DNA of 64,000 nt from an uncultured Emticicia sp. (GTDB lineage Bacteria; Bacteroidota; Bacteroidia; Cytophagales; Spirosomataceae): the NCBI RefSeq assembly GCF_937903345.1, contig NZ_CALCZQ010000050.1, positions 62,001-126,000 of the forward strand, written 5' to 3'. This document shows positions 18,739 through 28,461 of the stretch, one piece after another. The position numbers were made by a program, and so were the translations under genes. The notes beneath the pieces are model-generated. The model was not told where the DNA came from. It saw only the letters and a list, made by a program, of their open reading frames with translations, and searched no databases. Every line of letters starts with the position of its first letter. Positions within the stretch are counted from its first letter, which is position 1.

Positions 18739-20130
18739 ATGGCACAATACGACGTTGTTATACTTGGAAGTGGGCCGGGCGGCTATGTAGCTGCTATTCG
18801 TGCATCACAATTAGGCTTGAAAACAGCCATCATCGAAAAAGAAAATTTAGGTGGCATTTGCCTCAACTGGGGTTGTATTCCAACAAAAGCTTTGTTAAAA
18901 TCTGCTCAAGTATTTGAGTATATCAAACACGCAAAAGATTATGGTATCGAAGTCGGCGAATCTCATGCAAACTTTGGTGCTGTTATTAAGCGTTCACGCA
19001 GCGTTGCCGAAGGTATGAGCAAAGGCGTAACTTTCTTGATGAAGAAAAATAAAATTGATGTAATCTACGGTATTGGTAAAGTAAAAACTGGTAAGAAAGT
19101 AGAAGTTACTGATGCCGAAGGTAAAAAAACAGACGTAGATGGAAAACACATCATTATTGCAACTGGTGCAAGAGCAAGGCAATTGCCAAACGTACCGATT
19201 GATGGTGAGAAAGTAATCGAATATCGTAAAGCTATGAGCCTCGAAAAACAACCATCTTCGATGTTGGTGATGGGTTCGGGTGCAATCGGTGTTGAGTTTG
19301 CTTATGTATATGCAAGTATGGGTACGAAAGTAACTATTGTAGAGTTTATGCCCAATATCGTTCCGGTAGAAGACGAGGATATTTCTAAAGAATTAGCAAA
19401 AATATACAAGAAATTAGGCATTGAAATCTACACTAGTTCAAGTGTAGAGAAAGTAGATACTTCGGGAGGCGGTTGTGTCTCGACTGTAAAAACACCAACA
19501 GGAGAAATCAAAATAGAAACCGATGTTGTACTTTCAGCAGCAGGTATCGTAGCAAACATCGAAAATATTGGTTTAGAAGATGTAGGAATTGCTACCGATA
19601 GGGGTAAAATCTTGGTAAATGGTTTTTCAGAAACTAATATCCCAGGATATTATGCCATAGGCGACGTAACTCCGGGACAAGCATTGGCTCACGTAGCATC
19701 GGCCGAAGGTATCATTTGTGTTGAGAAAATTGCTGGTCATCATCCACAGCCGCTTGACTATAAAAATATCCCAGGTTGTACGTATTGTTCCCCAGAAATT
19801 GCATCCGTCGGTTATACCGAAAAGGCAGCCAAAGAAGCAGGTTACGAAATAAAAGTCGGAAAGTTTCCATTCTCGGCCTCGGGTAAGGCAAAAGCTGGCG
19901 GTGTTCCAGAAGGTTTCGTAAAAGTTATTTTTGATGCTAAATATGGCGAGTGGTTAGGTTGTCACATGATTGGAAATAACGTAACCGAAATGATTGCTGA
20001 GGCAGTTGTCGCTCGTAAACTTGAAACAACGGCTATGGAAATTATTAAGTCGGTTCACCCACATCCGACCATGTCAGAAGCAATTATGGAAGCGGCTGCT
20101 GCCGCTTATGGTGAGGTTATTCACTTATAA
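18739..20130 (+). CDS. lpdA: Dihydrolipoyl dehydrogenase (E3)
   Basis: The flavoprotein that reoxidises lipoyl groups of the pyruvate and 2-oxoglutarate dehydrogenase complexes and the glycine cleavage system. The 463 residues show the FAD motif GSGPGGYVAAIRA at the N terminus, the redox pair in GGICLNWGCIPTKAL, the NAD motif GSGAIGVEFAYVYASMG, YAIGDVTPGQALAHVA, and the C-terminal catalytic HPHPTMSEA. It stands alone with its own promoter; pdhA lies 11 kb away, so the E1 and E3 genes are not in one operon here. Confidence 0.96.
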   Translation: MAQYDVVILGSGPGGYVAAIRASQLGLKTAIIEKENLGGICLNWGCIPTKALLKSAQVFEYIKHAKDYGIEVGESHANFGAVIKRSRSVAEGMSKGVTFLMKKNKIDVIYGIGKVKTGKKVEVTDAEGKKTDVDGKHIIIATGARARQLPNVPIDGEKVIEYRKAMSLEKQPSSMLVMGSGAIGVEFAYVYASMGTKVTIVEFMPNIVPVEDEDISKELAKIYKKLGIEIYTSSSVEKVDTSGGGCVSTVKTPTGEIKIETDVVLSAAGIVANIENIGLEDVGIATDRGKILVNGFSETNIPGYYAIGDVTPGQALAHVASAEGIICVEKIAGHHPQPLDYKNIPGCTYCSPEIASVGYTEKAAKEAGYEIKVGKFPFSASGKAKAGGVPEGFVKVIFDAKYGEWLGCHMIGNNVTEMIAEAVVARKLETTAMEIIKSVHPHPTMSEAIMEAAAAAYGEVIHL

Positions 20131-20840
20131 TAATATTTGAGAAAAGTCAAAATAAGTGATTCGTCAGTTTGATGGCTCGTCAGTCCAATGGTTCGGAAGA
20201 TCGATTCGGTCACCTAACAACACTGATATATTTTCCCAGCCAAAAAAAATGATTAAAGATTTAATTTTTTAAAATTACATTTTTCTAAATAGTAGTAGCA
20301 GTTTTGTTACTACTATTTTTATTTTATAATATGATATTTTTTTCGCTAAGTTTATCATCTTATCTAAGTTATTAGCTTTATTTATGATATTTTGAACATT
20401 TAATCTAAAAAAGTCTTTTGCTTCTATGGCATGTTTACTGTAACATCCAACCCCTAATATGTTGAACGGGTATCTTGAGTATTTTGGAGGTTTTTTTACC
20501 ATTCAATTTCAGTAAAATTCATAAGCCAATAATAGTTTTGGGCAGTTGTAGTTAATGGTAGTATCTACTACTCTTTCTGTCTAACAATTTGAAGTTTCAA
20601 ACCCATAAGATGGTCTTTTTGTCTATGTTTGACATATATAGGTATACAATTTTATAACGTTTCTTTTGGTGTAACGCTATTTTAAGAGAAGCCACTAGCT
20701 TAAAGATTTTTTTCAATGCTTTCAGAAAGAAGATTAATTTTGATAAAATGTTTGTAAATAGTGATAGCAAAACCGAAAAGCTTTCCGACTAAAAAAGATC
20801 GTTCTCACTCAATTTTGCATTAAATTTTAAGAGTTTTTAT
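20131..20840. other. Long spacer between lpdA and rsmB
   Basis: About 710 bases. The only open frame of note is a lysine-rich 75-codon one on the minus strand (20275-20502, MVKKPPKYSRYPFNILGVG and onward) with no recognisable domain; I do not call it a gene. The section 20155-20215 has short direct repeats around GTCAGT and GATTCG without clear structure. No RNA gene was recognised. Confidence 0.35.
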
Positions 20841-22046
20841 ATGAAATATCACCGAGTTTTAGTCGAAGCCATCGTTTTTGCTTTGCAACAGATTTTCAAC
20901 GAAAATCGTCAAGCCGATAAAGTTATTGAGCAAGTTTTGAAGTCAAATAAAAAGTGGGGGAGTAGGGATAGAGCCTTTATTGCCGAAAATACTTACGAAA
21001 TCGTACGTTGGTGGCGTTTGCTAAAATTCGTTTCAAATATCAATTGTGTAAAAGTGGAGGAAGAAGCCTTGTTTTGGCAACTTTTTGGCTCTTGGCGAGT
21101 TCTTCAAGGGGATATATTGCCCGAATGGAAGGAGTTTTTGAAACTCAATTCAAAAGAAATTTTAGCTCGTAAAGAAGAAGCCAAAGAAATTAGAAAAGTG
21201 CGTGAATCAATTCCCGATTGGATGGATGCCATCGGCGAGCAAGAATTGGGTGAAAATTGGGAGGCAGAATTGCACGCTATGAATCATCAAGCAAATGTGG
21301 TTTTAAGAACAAACACGCTGAAAGTCAATAAGTTAGATTTGAAAAAGGCATTCCGAGAAATTGGTATTGAAACCGAAACTTTGCCCAATGTAGCCGATGC
21401 TTTAGTTTTGCCAAAACGTGCCAATGTTTTCGCCACTGAGCTTTTCAAGAAAGGAATGTTTGAAGTACAAGATGCTGGTAGTCAGTTGATTGCATCGTTT
21501 TTAGATGTAAAAGCAGGAATGCGTGTAATTGATGCCTGTGCTGGTGCGGGCGGAAAAACGCTTCATTTGTCAACTTTGATGGAAAACAAGGGCCGAGTGA
21601 TAGCGATGGATGTGGAGGAGTATAAATTGCAAGAACTCCAACGCCGAGCCAAACGCAATGGAATCGGCAATATTGAAACCAAATTGATTGAAGCGAAAAC
21701 CATCAAAAGACTAAAAGAAAGTGCCGACCGCCTTTTGCTCGATGTGCCGTGTTCGGGTTTAGGAGTTTTACGCAGAAACCCTGATGCAAAATGGAAATTA
21801 AAGACAGATTTCTTGGAGAAAATCAAACAAACCCAAGCCGAAATCATTACAAATTATTCAAAAATGCTCAAACATGGCGGCAAAATGGTTTATGCCACAT
21901 GTAGCATTTTACCATCAGAAAGTGAAGAACAAGTACAAAAATTCATTGCCCAAAATACTGATTATCAATTGATTGAAGAAAAACGCACCTCGCCAGCCAA
22001 AGATGGCTTCGATGGTTTTTATATGGCTTTGATAGAGCGAAAGTAG
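20841..22046 (+). CDS. rsmB: 16S rRNA (cytosine-C5) methyltransferase, RsmB/NOP2-Sun family
   Basis: An S-adenosylmethionine-dependent RNA m5C methyltransferase of 401 residues. The N-terminal about 140 residues are a NusB-like RNA-binding region (QADKVIEQVLKSNKKWGSRDR). The catalytic domain has the SAM motif DACAGAGGKTLHLS, the motif IV cysteine in LLDVPCSGLGVLRRNPDAKW, and the catalytic cysteine in ATCSILPSESEEQV. These fit RsmB, which modifies 16S C967; other Sun-family targets cannot be excluded. A 10-bp palindrome begins at its stop codon. Confidence 0.9.
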   Translation: MKYHRVLVEAIVFALQQIFNENRQADKVIEQVLKSNKKWGSRDRAFIAENTYEIVRWWRLLKFVSNINCVKVEEEALFWQLFGSWRVLQGDILPEWKEFLKLNSKEILARKEEAKEIRKVRESIPDWMDAIGEQELGENWEAELHAMNHQANVVLRTNTLKVNKLDLKKAFREIGIETETLPNVADALVLPKRANVFATELFKKGMFEVQDAGSQLIASFLDVKAGMRVIDACAGAGGKTLHLSTLMENKGRVIAMDVEEYKLQELQRRAKRNGIGNIETKLIEAKTIKRLKESADRLLLDVPCSGLGVLRRNPDAKWKLKTDFLEKIKQTQAEIITNYSKMLKHGGKMVYATCSILPSESEEQVQKFIAQNTDYQLIEEKRTSPAKDGFDGFYMALIERK

Positions 22047-22068
22047 AACAAGTTTCTCACTTGTTCTA
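22044..22068. repeat. ACAAGT palindrome at the end of rsmB
   Basis: A perfect 10-bp inverted repeat (TAGAACAAGT, 22044-22053, with 22059-22068) and a 5-base loop. It begins at the rsmB stop codon. A similar ACAAGTT/AACTTGT hairpin lies just after nadB at 30670. There is no T run, so it may be a dispersed palindrome or an mRNA end stabiliser more than a terminator. Confidence 0.55.
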
Positions 22069-22088
22069 GCGACAAATAAATTTATTCC

Positions 22089-22096
22089 TATATTTG
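22089..22096 (+). promoter_or_regulatory. Promoter -7 element of glpK
   Basis: TATATTTG matches TAnnTTTG, 48 bases before the preferred ATG of glpK. The upstream half is not clear. Confidence 0.5.
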
Positions 22097-22144
22097 ACTA
22101 ACTAATTGAACCTTATAAAAATACCTATTCAACAAAATCATTCT

Positions 22145-23641
22145 ATGAAATACGTAGCATCTATCGACCAAGGTACAACCAGCACTCGCTGCATTATTTT
22201 TGATAAAAAAGGAAAAATTGTTTCTGTTGCTCAAAAAGAACATGAGCAGATTTACCCAAAACCAGGTTGGGTTGAGCATAATTCGGAGGAAATCTGGAAA
22301 AATACGCTCGAAGTAATCGCTTTGGCTCGTATTGACAAAAATATTCAACTTGAAGAAATTTCCGCTTGCGGAATTACTAACCAACGAGAAACCGCCGTAA
22401 TCTGGAATAAACTCACAGGAAAAGCTTATTATAATGCTATCGTGTGGCAAGATACCCGTGTAGGCGAAACAGTAAACGCTCTCACTAAAAGTCACGGTTC
22501 GCAATTTTTTCAAGACCGCACAGGCTTACCTTTGGCCACCTATTTCAGTGGTTTGAAAATCAAATGGATTCTTGATAACGTTGCAGGTGTGCGAGAAGAT
22601 GCCGAAAAAGGCGAAGCAATTTTCGGAAATATGGACACGTTCTTGATATGGCACCTTACGGGTGGCACAAAAGGTGGTTTGCACATTACTGATGTTACTA
22701 ACGCCAGTCGTACACAATTGATGAACCTCGAGACCGTTCAATGGGATGCAGAATTGGCCGCAATTATGAATATTCCACTACAAATGTTGCCGAAAATAGA
22801 GCCAAGTAGCAAAGTTTACGGACATATCCAGTCCGAAACAATGCAAGGTGTGCCATTGGCAGGAATCTTAGGCGACCAACAAGCGGCCCTCGTCGGACAA
22901 ACTTGTTATCAACCTGGCGAAGCAAAGAACACTTACGGAACAGGCTGTTTTATGTTGATGAATACAGGAACAGAAATCGTTCCTTCAAAAGCTGGTTTAC
23001 TCACAACCGTTGCCTACCAGTTTGAAAACCAACCAGTTCACTATGCACTCGAAGGCTCAGTGGCGATTTCGGGAGCATTGGTACAATGGCTGAGAGATAA
23101 TATGGGAATGATAGAAAAAAGTGCTGATGTTGAAGCTTTGGCACAAACTGTTGAAGACAATGGCGGAGCATATTTTGTTCCAGCCTTTTCTGGGCTTTAT
23201 GCACCCTATTGGAAATCGTCCGCACGTGGCGTAATTGCAGGGCTAACTCGTTATGTTAACAAAGGACATATCGCACGAGCAGTTTTGGAAGCAACGGCTT
23301 ACCAAACAAGGGATGTATTGGAAGCCATGGAAAAGGATTCGGGAATCGAGGTTACTTCGCTTAGAGTTGATGGAGGAATGGTTGTCAACGAATTATTGAT
23401 GCAATTCCAATCAGATATGCTCAAAGTGCCGGTTATTCGCCCGAAAATGATTGAAACTACCGCACTCGGTGCTGCTTATGCCGCAGGTTTAGCCGTTGGT
23501 TTTTGGGCAAATTTAGATGATTTGTTACAAAATTGGGGCAAAGACAAAACATGGAAACCAAAAATGAAAGCCGCCGAACGCAGAAAACTTTATTTAGGTT
23601 GGAAGAAAGCAATCAAGCGTTCGTTTGATTGGGAGAAGTAA
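22145..23641 (+). CDS. glpK: Glycerol kinase
   Basis: Phosphorylates glycerol to glycerol 3-phosphate with ATP. The 498 residues (from ATG 22145) match the usual length. Motifs include YVASIDQGTTSTRCIIFD, GWVEHNSEEIW, CGITNQRETAVIW, IVWQDTR, GDQQAALVGQ, NTYGTGCFMLMNTG and LRVDGGMVVNELLMQFQSD, all typical of the FGGY kinase fold. An open frame extends 13 codons further back to a TTG, but the ATG gives the canonical N terminus. No glycerol facilitator or glpD lies beside it. Confidence 0.96.
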   Translation: MKYVASIDQGTTSTRCIIFDKKGKIVSVAQKEHEQIYPKPGWVEHNSEEIWKNTLEVIALARIDKNIQLEEISACGITNQRETAVIWNKLTGKAYYNAIVWQDTRVGETVNALTKSHGSQFFQDRTGLPLATYFSGLKIKWILDNVAGVREDAEKGEAIFGNMDTFLIWHLTGGTKGGLHITDVTNASRTQLMNLETVQWDAELAAIMNIPLQMLPKIEPSSKVYGHIQSETMQGVPLAGILGDQQAALVGQTCYQPGEAKNTYGTGCFMLMNTGTEIVPSKAGLLTTVAYQFENQPVHYALEGSVAISGALVQWLRDNMGMIEKSADVEALAQTVEDNGGAYFVPAFSGLYAPYWKSSARGVIAGLTRYVNKGHIARAVLEATAYQTRDVLEAMEKDSGIEVTSLRVDGGMVVNELLMQFQSDMLKVPVIRPKMIETTALGAAYAAGLAVGFWANLDDLLQNWGKDKTWKPKMKAAERRKLYLGWKKAIKRSFDWEK

Positions 23642-23665
23642 GAAAGTACCTTTTGTATTTCATTG

Positions 23666-23694
23666 AAGCTGTCTTTTGAAGATGGCTTTTTTGT
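23666..23694 (+). terminator. Terminator of glpK overlapping the next promoter
   Basis: Arms AAGCTGTCTT and AAGATGGCTT pair across a TTG loop with two G-U pairs and are followed by six Ts. It overlaps the -33 part of the promoter for the next gene. Confidence 0.6.
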
Positions 23695-23703
23695 TTATAT
23701 TTG
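23674..23703 (+). promoter_or_regulatory. Consensus promoter of the Ig-like T9SS cargo gene
   Basis: TTTTG at 23674-23678 and TATATTTG at 23696-23703, 17 bases apart. The ATG of the giant gene is 30 bases downstream. Confidence 0.7.
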
Positions 23704-23733
23704 GAAAAATTTTAAATATACAAAGCTATAAGT

Positions 23734-26700
23734 ATGAGGAAAATATTTACCATTAGTTTTTTCTTTTTAACTTTTCACAACTTATTTGGACAAAATTGCA
23801 ATCTGGAATTTGGGATTAAAATTGACTATACTAATAAAAGGTTTATAGACAATTATACGCTTTGGTTTTGTTCAGGTATCCCGATAACTTTGATAGCTGA
23901 TGATATACCCAATACTTCATATCAGTGGTTTTTAGATGATAAAGAAATAAAAGGTGCAACGAAAATAAATTATTCAATAGGTGATGTAGGAGGAAAATAT
24001 TCCGTAAAAGCTATTTCGGGTTCTTGTAAATATAGTAGGGATGTAAAAATTAATTTTTCTGAGTCTTTTGCCGCACTTCTTCATATTGGCTCAAAATCAA
24101 GTATGTGTGAAAAAAATGGATGGGCCAGATTAGTCGCATATCCATATCCTGAAGATAATTTTAAATATCAATGGCAAATGGATAAAATTGATATTGAAGG
24201 AGCCGTTTATTACGATTATCGTGCCGAGAAACCAGGAGTTTATACAGTAAGAGTAACACAAGGAAAGTGTAACACAACGACGAAACCAGTCGAAGTAAAA
24301 CCCTCTGATTTAAAAACAAATCAAATCATTATTAACAAAACAGTTTATACAAGAGATACTACACTGACATTTTGTGAAGGAAAATCAGTACAAATGTTGA
24401 CTGAGTACGAAATGGCTATTTATACAGATTTTAAAGTATTCAAAGACAATAAACTCATCACTTTTAATAATGGAGGCACAATTAGGGAATCTGGAAAATA
24501 TAGAATTGAGCTAAAAAAAGGCGATTGTCAGCTTGTAACCCCAACTATAGAAATTAACTTCGTAAAATCATTTCCGAAGTTAAGTATTGGTGGTATTTCT
24601 CTTGTTAGCGAGTGTGGTGAAAAAAATATTTATATCACAAATACATCTGAAATAGTAGATTTTGCAAATGGAAATGACATTACTGCTGAATGGCAAAGAG
24701 ATGGTATAAAACAAGTAGAACAAAATATATGGTCTCCTTTTGTTATAAATGAGGTAGGAATATATAAAGCCATTGTCAAAAATGGTCAATGTATAGGTGA
24801 GTCATCCCCTTTAGAGGTAAAGGCATTGAATAAAGATGTAATACCACTTCGAATATATAACATAAATAGTAAAAGAGTTGAAGGCTGCTTAGGACAAGCC
24901 TTATCTTTATATTTCTTTTCATTTGGAAAAGGCTCATTAGAGCTATATAAAGATAATAAATTAATACACACAACCGATAAAAGCCAATTACCCTTAATAA
25001 CAGAATCTGGGAAATACTATGCAATCATCAGAGAGGCAAATGTATGTACTCAATATTCAGATACATTGGAGGTAATCCTGAAAGGTAGAAAAGCAGCCAC
25101 AATAACCCTTAATAATGCCTTATGTCAAAATGGTATTTTTAGTTTATCCGTAGAAAAAGGTGAAGGCTTAACTTATGCTTGGCAAAAAAATGGGAAAGCC
25201 ATTCCAAATGCCAATGAAGCTACATTTACTACAAAGGAAGCTGGTAATTATTCTGTTATAATCAATCAAGATTATTGTTCTGTTGCTTCATCTGAAATAT
25301 CCGTAGGGGTAAAAATTATAGCAAATTCAACTATTTGCGAAGGGCAAATACTACAACTAAGTACCAGTATAGCTAAGTCTTACGAATGGACTGGGCCAAA
25401 TGGATTTACTTCAACAATTCAAAATCCGAATATTCCTAAAGCGATTGTAGCCAACCAAGGGCAGTATTTCTTAAAATCTGTTAATGGAAATAATTGCACG
25501 TTCAGAGATAGTGTTACTATAAAAGTAAATTCCTCGCCAATATTCTCAGTAGAAATTCCAGAGGTTATATGTTTAGGGAAATCGTTTACTATTACAACTA
25601 AGTCATTAAATAATAATTTGGTTTATTATAATATGAGTAGCCCTGATAATGTTGGATTTGGTTTTAGTAGCAGCCTAACCAGAGACAATGCCACCCAAAA
25701 AATGGCAGGAATTTATACGATCACAGCAATCGACTACAAAAATCAATGTAAAACTACTACTACTACCAATGTCAATATTAATACTGATTCAGATTGTCCA
25801 TCAATTACAATCGCTGATTTATCAAAAATAAAAATGTGTTATAATAGTGAAGTGGAAATACCTTTCACAATCGCGGGTAAATTTGCTCCAAATACAATAT
25901 TTACTATTAACTATATAGATTATGATGGAAAATTACAAGCTCTTGGTTCAGGAACAAAAAGTCCTATAAAAGTTAGAATATCAGCCTATTATAGATTAAT
26001 TATTACCGCAAATGATAGAAATATAAGTAGTTCACCAAGTAATTATTTGAATATTATTTATATTAATTACCCCAGTATTAGTTATACAAACCTAAGTGCC
26101 TGCACAGGCTATAAAGTAGATTTAAATGTAGATAATTATAAATACGATAAAATTCAATGGAAATTAGATGGAAAAGCCATCGAAGGTGCGATTACAGCTA
26201 ACTATTCGGCTACTCAAAGTGGAGGGTATTCTGTTGATGTTTCACAAAATGGATGTATTTCCAGTACTCATCCAAGTAGTGAAACGAAAGTAATAATCGG
26301 TAAACTTGATAAGCCTTTTGTAAATTCACAAAATACTCCTTATGTATGCGAAGGGTTTACCGTTGATTTATTGAGTAGTAATTATCCAAAAGATGTTTCT
26401 TTTCAATGGAATCTTGATGGGAAACCGATAGATAAAATGAATGCCCCTACCATAAAAGCAGCAAAAAAGGGCAGCTATACTTTAACTATCAAACAAGGAA
26501 TTTGCGAAGCAACATCTGACCCAAGCAAAGTATATGTAGGGGATGTTTTGCCTAATAGTATTATTGGTTATAGTAGTAATGGGAGTGATTATAACCCAAC
26601 TAAAGTAGATGTATGCAAGGGAACGTCTTATTATCTCTATTACGCACCTTATTGGGATAGGTATGCTCCAGATTTTTTTAGACGAGAAGTACAGCTGCAA

Positions 26701-28395
26701 TGGCAAAAAGATGGCGTTGATATAGAGAAAGCCGATAGTGTTTCCTACAAAATAGAGAAAGACGGTAATTATCGCTTAAAAATTTCGCAAGGCTCTTGTG
26801 TTGCATATTCAAAAACTACGCAAATAAAATTTGCCAATAAAATCAAACTCCAACTAAGTTATTCTTCAAATTCGGCTTATTCTGAAAGTAGTAAAAATAT
26901 AGTAGCTTGTAGTGGAGATAGTGTTAATTTGTATTTCTATAGTAGAGGGGAATTTAACTATAATTTTCCAACTACAATATACAGTAATGAGAAGATTATA
27001 AAAGAACTTCCAAAAGATAATAATACTTTTTATGCTTCTAAATCAGGAAGTTACTGGGCAACTCAAACTTATCCAATAGAAGGTTCACTAGAAACTTGTG
27101 TAGCGATAAGTGATACTGTAAATGTAAAAATTGGAGGAAATAAAATAGAAACTTTTAGCGAAAATATTTCATCGTGTTTAGATACAATCAGTCTTTATAG
27201 TAACTTTTACGGTTCTGGTAAATTTCGCTGGAAATTCAACGGAAATTATCAACCGAATGATACACTTTATTCTATAAAGTCGTATCAATCAGGAACTTAT
27301 CAATGGGAATATGCTACAAAAAATTGTCAATTTATTTCTCGACCTTTTACCGTAACATTTGGAAAATTGGAAGTTTCACTTGAAAATCCATATAAAGAAA
27401 TACCTTGTTATGGAGAGATTTTTGGTCTATCTCCTCAAATAAAAAGCTACGCTTACTATTATAATAAAAATGAACAGGTAAATCCTCCATCTTTCCAATG
27501 GCAAAAAGATGGCATTGATTTTAGTAAAGAACAATACATAGAAAATGTCCAAAAAGGTACATATTCAGTTACAATCAAACAAGGAAAATGCAGCGTTACA
27601 ACTAACCCTATTACAATAGATTATAAAAAAATATCTCGCGAAATAACTCCAAAGGATAGTGCAAGTTTTTGTTCTAATGGCAGTTTTGTAGAATTATCAA
27701 GTGCAGAAGACGCCACTTACAAATACACATGGGCAAAAGACAAAAAAGCAATCCCAAATCAAACGAAGTCGTCTATAAAGGCTTCTGAATCAGGTGTTTA
27801 TCAAACACAAATAGAGTCAGGAGATTGTGCAACTTTGAGTTATTCTGTAAAAGTGTATCAAAAAATAATCCTTCCTACAGCTATAATCAGTGGAGGAAAA
27901 GAAATAATTGCTGGAGATTCTACTCGTATTAAGATTGATTTAACATCTTCTGCTCCTTGGACAATTAAATTGACTAATAATCAAACTTTTACGGCAGAAA
28001 AAACACCTTTTGAGTTCAATGTAAAACCAACTCAGACAACAGTGTATGAATTAGCTTCAATAAAAAATGGCTGTGGAGATGGAACAGTCAATGGTAAAGC
28101 CGAAATAAAAATAATCATTTTGGGCAATGAAGAAATTGAAGGAGCAAAAATAAACCTGTTTCCTATTCCAACTCAAAGCACTTGTCAGTTAACCGTAGAA
28201 ATGGCATTGCCCGAAAAACTTGAATGGCAATTATTCAGTAGTAATGGAAAATTGCTTTCCAAAACTGAAAAAACTAAAATTGTTCCATTCTTTAGCCAAA
28301 ATATTGATTTAGAATCGTTACCAAGTGGAACATATCTTTTGAAAATAATTGTAGGAAATAAAATTGTCACTCGAAAGATTATTAAACAAATTTAG
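23734..28395 (+). CDS. Giant Ig-like repeat protein with T9SS type A sorting domain
   Basis: A 1553-residue exported protein. A signal peptide (about 1-19, ending LFGQ) is followed by repeats of about 80 to 100 residues of the form aromatic-x-W-x-x-D/N-G-x-x-I ... G-x-Y-x-V-x-x-x-x-G-x-C, typical of Ig-like/PKD-like surface modules. I see copies at roughly residues 62, 145, 318, 480, 550, 807, 890, 988, 1164, 1254 and 1331, with cysteines at repeat ends. The last about 85 residues (INLFPIPTQSTCQLTVEM to VTRKIIKQI) form a type A T9SS C-terminal signal, so the protein should be surface-attached or released. It has no visible catalytic domain; adhesion is an inference. Codon use is more AT-rich than its neighbours. 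Confidence 0.9.
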   Translation: MRKIFTISFFFLTFHNLFGQNCNLEFGIKIDYTNKRFIDNYTLWFCSGIPITLIADDIPNTSYQWFLDDKEIKGATKINYSIGDVGGKYSVKAISGSCKYSRDVKINFSESFAALLHIGSKSSMCEKNGWARLVAYPYPEDNFKYQWQMDKIDIEGAVYYDYRAEKPGVYTVRVTQGKCNTTTKPVEVKPSDLKTNQIIINKTVYTRDTTLTFCEGKSVQMLTEYEMAIYTDFKVFKDNKLITFNNGGTIRESGKYRIELKKGDCQLVTPTIEINFVKSFPKLSIGGISLVSECGEKNIYITNTSEIVDFANGNDITAEWQRDGIKQVEQNIWSPFVINEVGIYKAIVKNGQCIGESSPLEVKALNKDVIPLRIYNINSKRVEGCLGQALSLYFFSFGKGSLELYKDNKLIHTTDKSQLPLITESGKYYAIIREANVCTQYSDTLEVILKGRKAATITLNNALCQNGIFSLSVEKGEGLTYAWQKNGKAIPNANEATFTTKEAGNYSVIINQDYCSVASSEISVGVKIIANSTICEGQILQLSTSIAKSYEWTGPNGFTSTIQNPNIPKAIVANQGQYFLKSVNGNNCTFRDSVTIKVNSSPIFSVEIPEVICLGKSFTITTKSLNNNLVYYNMSSPDNVGFGFSSSLTRDNATQKMAGIYTITAIDYKNQCKTTTTTNVNINTDSDCPSITIADLSKIKMCYNSEVEIPFTIAGKFAPNTIFTINYIDYDGKLQALGSGTKSPIKVRISAYYRLIITANDRNISSSPSNYLNIIYINYPSISYTNLSACTGYKVDLNVDNYKYDKIQWKLDGKAIEGAITANYSATQSGGYSVDVSQNGCISSTHPSSETKVIIGKLDKPFVNSQNTPYVCEGFTVDLLSSNYPKDVSFQWNLDGKPIDKMNAPTIKAAKKGSYTLTIKQGICEATSDPSKVYVGDVLPNSIIGYSSNGSDYNPTKVDVCKGTSYYLYYAPYWDRYAPDFFRREVQLQWQKDGVDIEKADSVSYKIEKDGNYRLKISQGSCVAYSKTTQIKFANKIKLQLSYSSNSAYSESSKNIVACSGDSVNLYFYSRGEFNYNFPTTIYSNEKIIKELPKDNNTFYASKSGSYWATQTYPIEGSLETCVAISDTVNVKIGGNKIETFSENISSCLDTISLYSNFYGSGKFRWKFNGNYQPNDTLYSIKSYQSGTYQWEYATKNCQFISRPFTVTFGKLEVSLENPYKEIPCYGEIFGLSPQIKSYAYYYNKNEQVNPPSFQWQKDGIDFSKEQYIENVQKGTYSVTIKQGKCSVTTNPITIDYKKISREITPKDSASFCSNGSFVELSSAEDATYKYTWAKDKKAIPNQTKSSIKASESGVYQTQIESGDCATLSYSVKVYQKIILPTAIISGGKEIIAGDSTRIKIDLTSSAPWTIKLTNNQTFTAEKTPFEFNVKPTQTTVYELASIKNGCGDGTVNGKAEIKIIILGNEEIEGAKINLFPIPTQSTCQLTVEMALPEKLEWQLFSSNGKLLSKTEKTKIVPFFSQNIDLESLPSGTYLLKIIVGNKIVTRKIIKQI

Positions 28396-28461
28396 AGATA
28401 GTCTTCAAGGTTTTATACTAACTTTGAAACATGATTTGTTCATTTTATTTGAAATAGATAG

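Noticed and set aside
20150..20225. A possible tRNA-like segment with GGTTCG and GATTCGGTC
   Set aside because: No cloverleaf could be built; the acceptor and anticodon stems are missing.
20275..20502. A 75-codon lysine-rich frame in the lpdA-rsmB spacer
   Set aside because: No family, no promoter element and AT-rich composition; chance is the simpler explanation.
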